Assembly: GCF_020832045.1 (NCBI RefSeq) | Contig: NZ_JAFIFK010000053.1 | Span: forward strand, 1 to 37,504 | From: Halomonas sp. | Lineage (GTDB): Bacteria; Pseudomonadota; Gammaproteobacteria; Pseudomonadales; Halomonadaceae | Reading direction: 5' to 3' | DNA length: 37,504 nt | Shown here: positions 8,949 to 23,598 of the stretch, piece by piece | How positions within the stretch are numbered: position 1 is the stretch's first letter | How the letters are laid out: each line of letters starts with the position of its first letter | Notes under the pieces: generated by a model | The model's input: only the letters and a program-made list of their open reading frames with translations | The model's database searches: none | What the model was told of the DNA's origin: nothing | Program-made: the position numbers and the translations under genes

Positions 8949-9051
8949 TCGCCTCAACGTTGACGGTGAAGTCGTTATCAGAACAAGGACTCTCACGACA
9001 AAAGCGTCACCACCCCCTAGAATGAGTCGCCTGTTTCGAAAGGCCCCCCTG

Positions 9052-10425
9052 ATGACAGTGATTCTCGAGATAACGCCCCTGCCCTACGGTGAAGATCCAC
9101 TGGCCTATTTCCAGGCGCTGCGCGATCGTCCCGGGGCCGTCCTGCTCGACAGCGGCAAACCTGCCGCCCCGGGCGGGCGCTATGACATCATCAGTTGCGA
9201 CCCCGTGTCGGTCATCACGGTCGACGGGCAGGGTGTGGTCCGCATAGATGACGAGGTGCAGCATGGCCTCAATCCTTTCCTAGCGCAGCAGGCCTTGCTG
9301 GATAGCCTGACGCACGAACTTCCCCATAGTGACCTGCCCTTTCTCGGCGGCCTGATAGGCTACTGGGGCTACGACCTGGGGCGCACCCTTGAGCCGGTCG
9401 GGCAGTCGGCAAGGCAGGTGGTGTCCCTCCCGGACAGTCGTGCCGGACTCTACGACTGGGCGCTGATTCAGGATCATCAACGGCATGAAAGCTGGCTTGT
9501 GGCCACGCCCGAGAGACGCATACAGGTACTCGGCTGGCTACAACGCAATGTCGCCCCTCTAGGCGACTTCCAACTGCTCGCCCCTTTCGAAGGAGAAATG
9601 GACCGCGACGGTTATGCAAGGCGCTTTTACGCCGTTCAGCACTACATCCGCGCTGGCGATTGTTATCAGATCAATCTGGCTCAACGGTTCAGTGCGCCGT
9701 TCAGCGGTGATCTCTGGAAAGCTTACCTGCGCTTGCGCCAAGCCACGCCGACGCCGTTTGCCGGCTATATGTCATGGACAGCAAGCCGGGGCCGACAGGC
9801 CATCCTGTCCCTGTCGCCGGAACGCTTCCTGCACTGCGATGCTGAAGGCCATATCGAAACTCGGCCGATCAAAGGCACGCGACCGCGAGGGGACACACCG
9901 GAAGAGGATGAGAAGCTGGCCAGAGAGCTGACCGAAAGCCTGAAGGACCGAGCCGAGAACGTGATGATCGTGGACCTGCTGCGCAATGACCTGGGACGCG
10001 TATGCCGTCCGGGCAGCGTGCGGGTACCGCAGCTCTGCGGGCTAGAGAGCTATGCCAACGTGCACCACCTGGTCAGTATCGTGTGCGGCCAACTGGCGGC
10101 GGGAAAGCGGCCGCTGGATCTGCTGGCGGCCGCTTTTCCCGGCGGTTCGATCACCGGGGCACCCAAGGTGCGGGCCATGCAGATCATCGATGAGCTGGAG
10201 CCCAGCCGGCGCAGTGTCTATTGCGGCAGCCTGGGCTTCGTCGACGTGCGGGGCAATATGGACACCTCCATCGCCATTCGCACCGCGGTCGCCGATGACG
10301 AGAGGATCCATCTTTGGGGCGGTGGCGGATTGGTCGCCGATTCCGCTGTCGAAGCGGAGTACGTCGAAACCCTCGACAAGATTCGCCACCTCATGCAGGC
10401 ATTGACGGCTCACGGTTTGGAATAA
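9052..10425 (+). CDS. pabB: Aminodeoxychorismate synthase component I PabB
   Basis: This 457-aa chorismate-utilising enzyme makes 4-amino-4-deoxychorismate for folate synthesis, using ammonia from a PabA-type partner. Residue K274, in PIKGTRPRG, is the lysine that marks PabB; anthranilate synthase TrpE has Ala there. The C-terminal GGSITGAPKVRAMQIIDELE and GGGLVADS segments complete the catalytic domain. The length is close to E. coli PabB (453 aa). The start is uncertain: ATG at 9052 has AAAGG upstream, while an in-frame ATG at 9022 would add 10 residues. It is divergent from the prp operon and shares its regulatory region. Confidence 0.9.
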   Translation: MTVILEITPLPYGEDPLAYFQALRDRPGAVLLDSGKPAAPGGRYDIISCDPVSVITVDGQGVVRIDDEVQHGLNPFLAQQALLDSLTHELPHSDLPFLGGLIGYWGYDLGRTLEPVGQSARQVVSLPDSRAGLYDWALIQDHQRHESWLVATPERRIQVLGWLQRNVAPLGDFQLLAPFEGEMDRDGYARRFYAVQHYIRAGDCYQINLAQRFSAPFSGDLWKAYLRLRQATPTPFAGYMSWTASRGRQAILSLSPERFLHCDAEGHIETRPIKGTRPRGDTPEEDEKLARELTESLKDRAENVMIVDLLRNDLGRVCRPGSVRVPQLCGLESYANVHHLVSIVCGQLAAGKRPLDLLAAAFPGGSITGAPKVRAMQIIDELEPSRRSVYCGSLGFVDVRGNMDTSIAIRTAVADDERIHLWGGGGLVADSAVEAEYVETLDKIRHLMQALTAHGLE

Positions 10426-10539
10426 GCCGCACCGATTTATCGCTCATTTGGCTATATTTATCCAATGAAACGATATTGGGGTTCACTCTGTTGCCTTTGA
10501 TAGGGTATGGCCAACGCCGTTAACGACCCCGGAGCCATC

Positions 10540-11157
10540 ATGGCAGATCTCGATACCATCAATCAGGAACTCGGCAACGACCCGAGTGCGCTGATTCGCT
10601 GGGCTCTCACCCAGGGCCAGCGACCCATCGTCACCACCAACTTTCGCCCCTTCGAGGCGGTGATCCTGCACATGGTGATACAGCAGCAACCTGACATCCC
10701 CGTGGTGTGGATGGACCACGGCTATAACACCGATGCAACCTACCGTTTCGCCAATGCGCTGGTCGAACGCCTGAAACTCAACCTGATCAGCTACCTGCCG
10801 CGGCGCACCCGAGCGCATCGTGAAGCACTGGAAGGCGCCATGCCGGGCATCGACGACCCCCGCCACGAGGCCTTCACCCAGGAGGTCAAGCTGGAGCCGT
10901 TCGAACGCGCCCTGCGAGAGATGGCGCCGGACGTCTGGTTCACGGCACTGCGTGCCGAAGACACCCCGGAGCGTGCCCGCATGGCACCGGTCAGTCGTAA
11001 CGCAAGCGGCCTGCTCAAGGTGTCACCCCTGCTGCACTGGAGTGCCAAGGAGCTGTATGGCTATCTTCAGCAGCATGACCTTCCCAACGAGTTCGACTAC
11101 TTCGATCCCACCAAGGTGGAAGCGAAGCGCGAGTGCGGCCTGCACCTGCAACACTGA
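10540..11157 (+). CDS. cysH: Phosphoadenosine phosphosulfate reductase CysH
   Basis: This 205-aa protein is a thioredoxin-dependent reductase of activated sulfate in assimilatory sulfur metabolism. The C-terminal KRECGLHLQH carries the catalytic cysteine (C199) of the CysH family. It is the only cysteine seen, so the 4Fe-4S ligands of APS reductases are absent, which favours PAPS as substrate. The N-terminal nucleotide-binding region reads IVTTNFRPFEAVILHM, a divergent form of the usual SSSFG loop. The start at 10540 has GGAG 5 nt upstream; an in-frame ATG at 10507 is less well placed. cysB lies convergently just downstream and is the expected regulator. Confidence 0.87.
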   Translation: MADLDTINQELGNDPSALIRWALTQGQRPIVTTNFRPFEAVILHMVIQQQPDIPVVWMDHGYNTDATYRFANALVERLKLNLISYLPRRTRAHREALEGAMPGIDDPRHEAFTQEVKLEPFERALREMAPDVWFTALRAEDTPERARMAPVSRNASGLLKVSPLLHWSAKELYGYLQQHDLPNEFDYFDPTKVEAKRECGLHLQH

Positions 11158-11177
11158 GCTTTCCCCCAGACCTACCT

Positions 11178-11209
11178 AGCGGACCGAAACGGACACGGTC
11201 CGCTTTTTT
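11178..11209 (+). terminator. Rho-independent terminator after cysH
   Basis: A perfect 9-bp stem AGCGGACCG / CGGTCCGCT with a 9-nt loop is followed by six Ts (11204-11209). It lies 20 bases after the cysH stop, between cysH and the convergent cysB. Confidence 0.85.
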
Positions 11210-11252
11210 GGCTGCCGGGACCCGTGCGCAGGCCCGGCTGTCGGCAGAGTGC

Positions 11253-12284
<1,032 letters not shown>

Positions 12285-12341
12285 CTAAGTACAAAATAGC
12301 ATAACGCAAATCACTATCGCGACTGATGGAGGAGTTCGCCG

Positions 12342-12413
12342 ATGACAAGCCAGCTAGGAAAACTGGGCATGCTCCTTGGGCCTCGGAGCAGACAACCAAC
12401 CCGGCCAAGGTAA
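12342..12413 (+). CDS. Possible 23-residue small ORF upstream of cysB
   Basis: A short frame, MTSQLGKLGMLLGPRSRQPT plus three residues, begins with ATG 7-8 nt after a strong Shine-Dalgarno, GGAGGAG (12328-12335). It runs divergently from cysB and ends just before the tail of the convergent formate dehydrogenase operon. No family is recognised. It could be a real small protein, a leader peptide, or the cut-off start of a former gene whose remainder has been lost. The ribosome-binding site is the only evidence. Confidence 0.3.
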   Translation: MTSQLGKLGMLLGPRSRQPTRPR

Positions 12414-12426
12414 AAAAGTCATCCGT

Positions 12427-12912
12427 TCAAGGCCCGCTGGTAGGTTTGCCGTAATAGTCGCTGACCGGCTTGTCGACCGGCTTGTCCAGACGCTCGGCAA
12501 ACGCTTTGAGCCCAGCCACCAACGGCGAAATCGAGCGCCAAAGCTCATCGTCGTTGAGCATACGATAGGCGCCGCTGACGCCCGGTGCATCACCGCCCCC
12601 CTCGGCCGGGTGGTGCTGGCCGATGCAGTCGAGCGCTTCCTTGACGGCGAAAGTCAGCCGGTAAAAGCGCTCCGGCGGTATCTCAGCCAGCATCATGCCC
12701 AGCACCGCCAAGTTCTGCAGGGCATTGAGGGTGGAATCCTTGCCCAGGCCGTCCACCACGACGCTGGCGATCTTGGTATTGGCCCCTACCACGTCATTGG
12801 CCAAGCGCAGCACACCATGCTCATGCAGTGTCTGCAGTAACTGCTCGAGTTCCTCATGGGCGTCCTGACCGATCTTGGGCGGCGTCACGTCATGCGAGAT
12901 TCGTTCAGCCAT
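12427..12912 (-). CDS. DUF1641 protein, formate dehydrogenase partner
   Basis: This 161-aa protein has the DUF1641 signature GLGKDSTLNALQNLAVLGMMLAEIPPERFYRL. DUF1641 proteins recur directly downstream of FdhF-type formate dehydrogenases, as in the B. subtilis yjgC-yjgD pair, and are thought to be an accessory or small subunit. The start overlaps the fdh stop by one base (TGATG), so the two are translationally coupled. The C-terminal tail, VDKPVDKPVSDYYGKPTSGP, is polar and probably disordered. No cofactor motif is visible and the exact role is unknown. Confidence 0.85.
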   Translation of the reverse strand: MAERISHDVTPPKIGQDAHEELEQLLQTLHEHGVLRLANDVVGANTKIASVVVDGLGKDSTLNALQNLAVLGMMLAEIPPERFYRLTFAVKEALDCIGQHHPAEGGGDAPGVSGAYRMLNDDELWRSISPLVAGLKAFAERLDKPVDKPVSDYYGKPTSGP

Positions 12913-15900
12913 CACATTTTCCTCGGGTTGGATTGTTGAGCGGGTGGCGGCGTGTAATCTCCCCGGGCCCATTTCACCTCGATCTCGACGCCTTCGTTCG
13001 GGGTAGGCCTGCCATAGCGATAGTTATGCGCCGGCAAAGGCGGATCACCCCGCTTGTCGAGAACTTCGAGTTTTACGGCGGTCTCCTTGTACGCTGGGGT
13101 CTGCACCTCAGGATCATTGTGCTCGCCCGTCAACAGATTGACCCCCGATTTGCCGAAGTGAATGGGTAAGAACAGCGTCTTGCCCCGTACACGGTCGGTG
13201 ATCACGGCGGGAAACTCGAGACTGTCCCGGCGCGAGGTTATCCGCACCCAAGTGCCCTCCTCGATGCCTCGCTCGGCGGCGAGTTCTGGACTGACTTCGA
13301 TGAAAGCATGCGGAACCTGCTGCCAGATGCCTTCAGTCTGCCCCGTCTGGTTGGTGCCCTGAAACTGCTCGCGCAGGCGGCCGTTGTCCAGAATCAGGTC
13401 GTATTCTTCGTCGGGCGCCTCCTCGGGTGGCTGCCACTCCAGCGGGTACAGGTTGGCCTTGCCGTCCTCGTTGGCAAAGCCGTCGGTATATAGCAACGGC
13501 GAGTCGGTACCGTCTTCCGCTACCGGCCACAGCTGGGACTTCCAGCCTGCGAGCCGCTCAAAGCTGACCCCGGCGAACATGGGCGCGATGCTGGCACACT
13601 CGGCCATGATATGGGCGGGGTGGGCATAGCCCCAGTCGTGCCCCATGCGGGCGGCGAGATCGGTCAGAATGCGCCAGTCGGGACGGCTTTCGCCCAGCGG
13701 TTCCAGCACCTGGTAGGAGCGCTGGATACGCCGCTCGGTGTTGACGTAGGTGCCCTCCTGCTCGACGCTCGGGCAGGCGGGTAAAACCACATCGGCATAC
13801 TCGGCGGTGCGGCTCAGGAACACGTCCTGCACCACCATGAAATCGAGCTTCTCGAAGCCCGAGAGCACGTTGTGGGTATTGGAGTCGGAGAAGGCCGTCT
13901 CCTCGCCGACGATGTACATGGCCTTGATCTCACGCTCGTCGGCCGCCTGAACCATCAGGAAATTGCCGTAGCCCGGCTCGTCGGAAAGTTCCTCGGGTGA
14001 GATGCCCCAACCTTCGGCCCAGCGCTTTCTCGCATCCTCGTCCGCGACGTGGTCGTAGCCGGGGTAGCGGTCCCGCAGGCAACCGAAGTCGCTGGCCCCC
14101 TGTACGTTGTTGTGCCCACGCATCGGGTAACCGCCGGTGCCAGGCTTGCCATAATTTCCAGTCACCAGCAGCAGGTTGGAGAGCGCCGTGCTGGTATCGG
14201 AGCCATGGCTATGCTGGGTGATGCCCATGGCCCAAAGCAAGCACACGCTCTTGGCCCGCCCGATGGTCTCGGCCGCCTCGACCAGTTCCCGATGGGAGAG
14301 ACCGGTTTCGGCTTCGGCAAACTCCAAAGTGAACGGAGTCAGCGAATCGCGATATTCGTCGACGCCGTTGACCCAGCGCTCGAGGAATTCATGATCGGCG
14401 AGGCCAGTGTCGAACATGTAGCGAGATAGCGCCGAGGCCCAGACTAGATCGGTGCCGGACTTTGGCCGCAGGAAAATGTCCGCCCGCTCGGCCATCTCGT
14501 GCTTGCGCGGATCGACCACGATCAATTTCTGACCCCGTAACTTCTGCGCCGCCTTTATGCGTGCAGCGATGACCGGATGGTTCTCGGCCGTATTGCTTCC
14601 CACGATCACCACCACTTCGGTCTGCTCGATGTCCTGGATGGTGCCTGCGTCGCCACCATAGCCGACGGTACGGAACAGCCCCTTGGTGGCGGGGTTCTGG
14701 CAGTATCGTGAGGAGTTGTCGACGTTATTGGTGCCGATTATGCGGCGGGCGATCTTCTGCACCAGATAGGCCTGCTCGTTGGTCCCCTTGCTCGAACCGA
14801 TAAAGCCCAGGCTGTCCGGACCATGAGCCTCACGCACCTCGAGCAGGCGGCGCGCCACCAGATCCAGGGCTTCATCCCAGCCAGCTTCGCGAAAGCGTCC
14901 CCCTTCACGAATCAGAGGCATGGTCAGGCGCTTCTCGCTATTGACGAAGTCCCATGCGAACTTGCCCTTGATGCAGGTCGAGATGCCATTGGCTGGCGCT
15001 TCGGGCACCGGTTGCACCTTGAGAATGTGCCGGTCGCGAGTCCACATCTCAAACGAGCAGCCTACACCGCAGTATGTGCATACCGTCTTGGTGCGCTTGA
15101 CCTCGGGTTGACGGAGGTTCATGTCAATTTCCGAAAGTCCGGAGACAGGTATGGCTCCCGTCGTCTGCTCGAGCTTCTTGATGATCTCGATCATGGGTCG
15201 CTTGAGCGACCAGGGCATGGCAGTGAACGGTCCTGCCTTGCCGTCCATAGTGTTCTCCATCAGCGCGTTGCACGGGCAAACGGTGACGCAGTGGCCACAA
15301 TGCACGCAGCTGGAGTCGTTGATCTCCTTGCCGCCATCCCAAAGCACGCGAGGGTTTTCGCTGGCGAAATCGATAGAGAGCGTCTCGTTGACCTCGACGT
15401 TCTGACACGCCTCGACACAGCGACCGCAGAGAATGCATTGGTCGGGATCGTAGGTATAAAAGGGACTCGAGGTGTCTTTCTCGTATGGCTTGCGCTGGAA
15501 TTCATAGCGCTGGATGGGGATCTGCATGTCCACCATGGTGTTGTGGAGCGTGCAGTCGCCGTTGTTGTTCTCGCACACGGTGCAATACAGCTCGTGCTTG
15601 GCCAGTAGGCGATCCATACCCTCTTCCCTGGCGGCACGGGCATGCGCACTGCTCAAGTTCACGCTCAACCCATCAGCGCTCTTCAGCGTGCAGCCACGCT
15701 TCAGTTCGCCGTCGACCTCCACCCAGCAGGCGTCGCAGGTTTTAAGTGCCCCAAGTGAGGGGTGATAACAGACGTGTGGCAGGTCGACGTCCTGCTCCTT
15801 AAGAAAGTCGATCAGCGGCTGATCGGCTCGGCCATGGTGCGGTTGGCCATCAAGCATGATTGTGCATTGTGTCGTCACGACCGGTGCTCCCTGTCGAGGC

Positions 15901-15935
15901 CCGGCGACGAGCACCTCTAGGCCGGGCTCGTCCAT
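12912..15935 (-). CDS. Molybdenum formate dehydrogenase, large Fe-S-rich subunit (FdhF/YjgC type)
   Basis: This 1007-aa enzyme oxidises formate to CO2 at a bis-MGD molybdenum (or tungsten) centre. In order: a 2Fe-2S domain (C56, C67, C70, C82), a NuoG-like His/Cys cluster region (about 114-128), two ferredoxin 4Fe-4S motifs (C167-C177 and C210-C220), then the catalytic domain with its own cluster (C286, C289, C293, C321). The catalytic residue in SSRYCQNPA is C412, cysteine rather than selenocysteine. The C-terminal molybdopterin-binding domain includes GTNQTGQTEG and HFGKSGVNLLTGEHNDP. The chosen ATG has GGGGGAAGAG before it; the frame extends 54 residues upstream without such support. No diaphorase subunit is adjacent, so the electron acceptor is unknown. 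Confidence 0.9.
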   Translation of the reverse strand: MDEPGLEVLVAGPRQGAPVVTTQCTIMLDGQPHHGRADQPLIDFLKEQDVDLPHVCYHPSLGALKTCDACWVEVDGELKRGCTLKSADGLSVNLSSAHARAAREEGMDRLLAKHELYCTVCENNNGDCTLHNTMVDMQIPIQRYEFQRKPYEKDTSSPFYTYDPDQCILCGRCVEACQNVEVNETLSIDFASENPRVLWDGGKEINDSSCVHCGHCVTVCPCNALMENTMDGKAGPFTAMPWSLKRPMIEIIKKLEQTTGAIPVSGLSEIDMNLRQPEVKRTKTVCTYCGVGCSFEMWTRDRHILKVQPVPEAPANGISTCIKGKFAWDFVNSEKRLTMPLIREGGRFREAGWDEALDLVARRLLEVREAHGPDSLGFIGSSKGTNEQAYLVQKIARRIIGTNNVDNSSRYCQNPATKGLFRTVGYGGDAGTIQDIEQTEVVVIVGSNTAENHPVIAARIKAAQKLRGQKLIVVDPRKHEMAERADIFLRPKSGTDLVWASALSRYMFDTGLADHEFLERWVNGVDEYRDSLTPFTLEFAEAETGLSHRELVEAAETIGRAKSVCLLWAMGITQHSHGSDTSTALSNLLLVTGNYGKPGTGGYPMRGHNNVQGASDFGCLRDRYPGYDHVADEDARKRWAEGWGISPEELSDEPGYGNFLMVQAADEREIKAMYIVGEETAFSDSNTHNVLSGFEKLDFMVVQDVFLSRTAEYADVVLPACPSVEQEGTYVNTERRIQRSYQVLEPLGESRPDWRILTDLAARMGHDWGYAHPAHIMAECASIAPMFAGVSFERLAGWKSQLWPVAEDGTDSPLLYTDGFANEDGKANLYPLEWQPPEEAPDEEYDLILDNGRLREQFQGTNQTGQTEGIWQQVPHAFIEVSPELAAERGIEEGTWVRITSRRDSLEFPAVITDRVRGKTLFLPIHFGKSGVNLLTGEHNDPEVQTPAYKETAVKLEVLDKRGDPPLPAHNYRYGRPTPNEGVEIEVKWARGDYTPPPAQQSNPRKM

Positions 15936-16404
15936 GCTCTTCCCCCACCGCAAGCAGGATGCCTGCCGACCAGGGGACAGCATCCGCTCGCGATCCAGAC
16001 ATTGCTGCACGAAGCGACGAAACCGACCAAGGGCGCCCGGAGCCAAGCCATGTCCATATACCTTCTGCTCCGTGCTATGCACGTTAGTCAACGTCATGCG
16101 ACTTGTCTAAGTTTCGATACAGGCGCACCAGTGGGAACTTTTTTATGATCAAAATCTTAGGAAATTCCACGACAACAATTGGTACACCGCTATAACGAGA
16201 GCTGACGAATTCGAGGCATACCACTACAGCAAGGCACAAGGAAGCCAGGGAACACGACTAATCTTCATTCAAGAGGGTACAAGATCGGACGCGGCAGAGG
16301 GTATTTGCCAGCGGCACGGCCGACCGCTAACATCTGCCGACCGGATATGCCGATGCATGTCACCCCGATTCGCTCGATGTAGCGCAACGTAACTGGAGAA
16401 TCAC
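15936..16404. other. Intergenic region between formate dehydrogenase and trxA
   Basis: This gap is visibly richer in A/T than its neighbours, especially 16130-16260, and should hold both divergent promoters, though none is clear. A plus-strand frame stays open for 93 codons (16111-16392) and translates to peptide-like sequence (for example FHDNNWYTAITRADEFEAYH), but it has no start codon, no ribosome-binding site and no recognised family. It may be a decayed gene fragment or chance. On the other strand the formate dehydrogenase frame continues upstream to 16097. Confidence 0.4.
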
Positions 16405-16728
16405 ATGGCCAATAACGTCGATGTCACCAATGCCAACTTCGAGCAGGAAGTCCTCAAGGCCGAACAGCCCGTGCTGCTGAAGTTCTGGGCTCCCTGGTGC
16501 GGCCCCTGCAAGGTCATGGCCCCGGTGATCGACGAGGTTGCCGAAGAACGTTCCGACAGCCTCAAGGTGGTCAGCATCAATGTGGACGACGCACCGGAGA
16601 TCGCCGCCGAACAGGGCGTACGCGGCGTACCCACAGTGATGCTGTTCAAGTCGGGTTCCAAGGTCGCCTCACTGGTCGGCGCCCAGTCCAAGTCTCAACT
16701 GGTGCAGTTCATCGACCAGAACGGCTGA
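16405..16728 (+). CDS. trxA: Thioredoxin TrxA
   Basis: This 107-aa cytoplasmic thioredoxin carries the redox motif W31-C32-G-P-C35-K and the conserved cis-proline segment GVRGVPTVMLF. It reduces disulfides in proteins such as ribonucleotide reductase and PAPS reductase, the likely product of cysH about 5 kb away. The length matches E. coli TrxA (109 aa). GGAG lies 6 nt before the ATG. It is convergent with the AI-2E permease gene, with 13 bases between the stops. Confidence 0.95.
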   Translation: MANNVDVTNANFEQEVLKAEQPVLLKFWAPWCGPCKVMAPVIDEVAEERSDSLKVVSINVDDAPEIAAEQGVRGVPTVMLFKSGSKVASLVGAQSKSQLVQFIDQNG

Positions 16729-16741
16729 TAGCCCCCAAGCC

Positions 16742-17941
16742 TTACCCCTCGTCTCGCCCCGGCCCCGGCCGGGGCGATGTCATTGGGCCACGGCGAGAAG
16801 CGTCCGGCTCATCCGAAGAGGTATGCTGCGTACCTTCCGTCGCGATCCTGTCCGAGATGGGCCGCCTGCCTGGCCCCAGCATATATGCGATCCAGCGAGT
16901 CTGCGGGTGGCTGTCCAGGGCGATCTTCAGCGTCATGGTCAGCACCACCGAGAGCAGCATGCCCACTACACCCAGCATCCACCCCCAGACGACCAGTGAC
17001 AGGAAGGCAACGAAGGTCGAGAGGCCCAGGGCGCGACCCATCAGCCGAGGCTCGACCAGGTTGCCCAGTACGAAATTGATTCCCAGGTAGGCCATGGCCA
17101 GGCCGAAGGCTTCAAACAGACCACCGTCTCGGGATACCAGCAGTAGCAAGACCGGTGGCACCGCGGCTATGGCGGAACCGATGTTAGGGATGTAATTGAG
17201 CGCGAAGGCCAGCACGCCCCACAGCAGTGGAAAATCCACTCCCGCGATGACGCAGGCAAGCCAGGCCATGACGCCGGTAAGTAGACTGACGAAAGTCTTC
17301 ACCGCCAGATAGCGCTTGAGCGTGACACTGAACTCCTGAAAGCGGCGCAGGCTGGCTTCAGGGTCATCGAGGGCGAAGGCCACCTTGCGGCGAAAGTTGA
17401 GTGTCTCGAACAGCATGAAGATGACCAGCAGCGCCACCACCATGCTCTGCATCAACAGGTTGCCCAGGCCGCCGAGCAGGGCCGAGAGCCAGCCGCCTTC
17501 ATCCTCTCCTTCAACGAGAGCTCCAAGCGTTTCCGGGTTGATGGCAAGGCCCATGGAAGCGAGGCTGTCGAGTATGTTGAGATAATGTTCGTAAAGCCGC
17601 CCTTCGATACCCGGCAGGGCTTCTATGAAGGTGCCGAAGGCATTGACCGCCAGCAAACCGACCAGCGAGAGAAAGCCGCCGATAACCAATAGTGTCACAA
17701 CCACCGCTAGATGCGGACCGAGCCCCAGTCGTTGAAGTGCATTCACCGGGGAGGTGCAGATCACGGCAATGAAAAGTCCCAGCAAGATCGGGATGATCAA
17801 ATCGGCCCCGGCGCGAATGCCGGCGACGATGACGACTAGCGCTGCCAGCGCCAGTGTCAGAGTGAGCGGAAGCCCATAGCGTACATTATCGTCACGGTGC
17901 AGCATGCCATCTATCCATGTCTGGCGAGTCCTGCTTATCAT
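16742..17941 (-). CDS. AI-2E family transporter (YdiK/PerM-like permease)
   Basis: This is a membrane protein of about 399 aa from the AI-2E transporter family. N-terminal hydrophobic segments (LPLTLTLALAALVVIVAGIR, LIIPILLGLFIAVICTSPV, VVVTLLVIGGFLSLVGLLA) are followed by a loop with amphipathic helices and a C-terminal block containing GVLAFALNYIPNIGSAIAAVPPV, the family signature, and GNLVEPRLMG. Family members have been linked to export of autoinducer-2 or to ion and solute efflux; the substrate here cannot be predicted. The polar tail rich in Arg, Pro and Gly is encoded by a strong GC inverted repeat. The start is uncertain: ATG at 17941 is preferred over ATG at 17905 and TTG at 17965. 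Confidence 0.85.
   Translation of the reverse strand: MISRTRQTWIDGMLHRDDNVRYGLPLTLTLALAALVVIVAGIRAGADLIIPILLGLFIAVICTSPVNALQRLGLGPHLAVVVTLLVIGGFLSLVGLLAVNAFGTFIEALPGIEGRLYEHYLNILDSLASMGLAINPETLGALVEGEDEGGWLSALLGGLGNLLMQSMVVALLVIFMLFETLNFRRKVAFALDDPEASLRRFQEFSVTLKRYLAVKTFVSLLTGVMAWLACVIAGVDFPLLWGVLAFALNYIPNIGSAIAAVPPVLLLLVSRDGGLFEAFGLAMAYLGINFVLGNLVEPRLMGRALGLSTFVAFLSLVVWGWMLGVVGMLLSVVLTMTLKIALDSHPQTRWIAYMLGPGRRPISDRIATEGTQHTSSDEPDASRRGPMTSPRPGPGRDEG
16755..16776. other. GC-rich inverted repeat at the trxA / AI-2E convergence
   Basis: CGCCCCGGCC-CC-GGCCGGGGCG is a perfect 10-bp inverted repeat just beyond the trxA stop and inside the last codons of the convergent permease gene. It could end transcription from trxA, but no T run follows on either strand, so termination is not assured. 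Confidence 0.45.
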
Positions 17942-18042
17942 GACCCCTAGCGGGCTAGCGCACAAACTTGCCGTCCTGGGCTCGGCCGACTGCCTTACCT
18001 GCTCCCCTTGATCTAGTCATCATTGCCGTATGGAGGCTACTG

Positions 18043-23444
<5,402 letters not shown>

Positions 23445-23449
23445 ATGAC

Positions 23450-23478
23450 AAAGGCCGGCGGAAAAAACGCCGGCCTTT
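23450..23478 (+). terminator. Rho-independent terminator after ydiJ
   Basis: A perfect 11-bp stem AAAGGCCGGCG / CGCCGGCCTTT with a 7-nt loop (GAAAAAA) starts 5 bases after the ydiJ stop. The T tract forms the end of the stem. Confidence 0.85.
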
Positions 23479-23598
23479 GAACCAACAAGGTCGTAGTCAC
23501 TGTCAGAGTTCTGTTCTCTATTGTCACCCTGTCCATGACCTGCGATGTGTCAACGAACGCTAATCAGTCACTGAACTGATCGCCGGAGCTCAATTGCC

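Noticed and set aside
9052..10425. Anthranilate synthase TrpE instead of PabB
   Set aside because: The PIKGT motif has Lys at position 274, diagnostic of aminodeoxychorismate synthase, and the length fits PabB.
12912..15935. Selenocysteine formate dehydrogenase
   Set aside because: The active-site codon is a cysteine codon (SSRYCQNPA) and no in-frame TGA interrupts the gene.
15936..16097. N-terminal extension of formate dehydrogenase to the ATG at 16097
   Set aside because: The extra 54 residues do not resemble the family and the best ribosome-binding site belongs to the ATG at 15935.
16755..16776. Firm terminator between trxA and the AI-2E gene
   Set aside because: The stem is perfect but no T run follows on either strand and it lies in coding sequence, so it is listed only as an inverted repeat.
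16742..17941. Assignment of the AI-2E family permease as an autoinducer-2 exporter
   Set aside because: The family name does not fix the substrate and no quorum-sensing gene is nearby.
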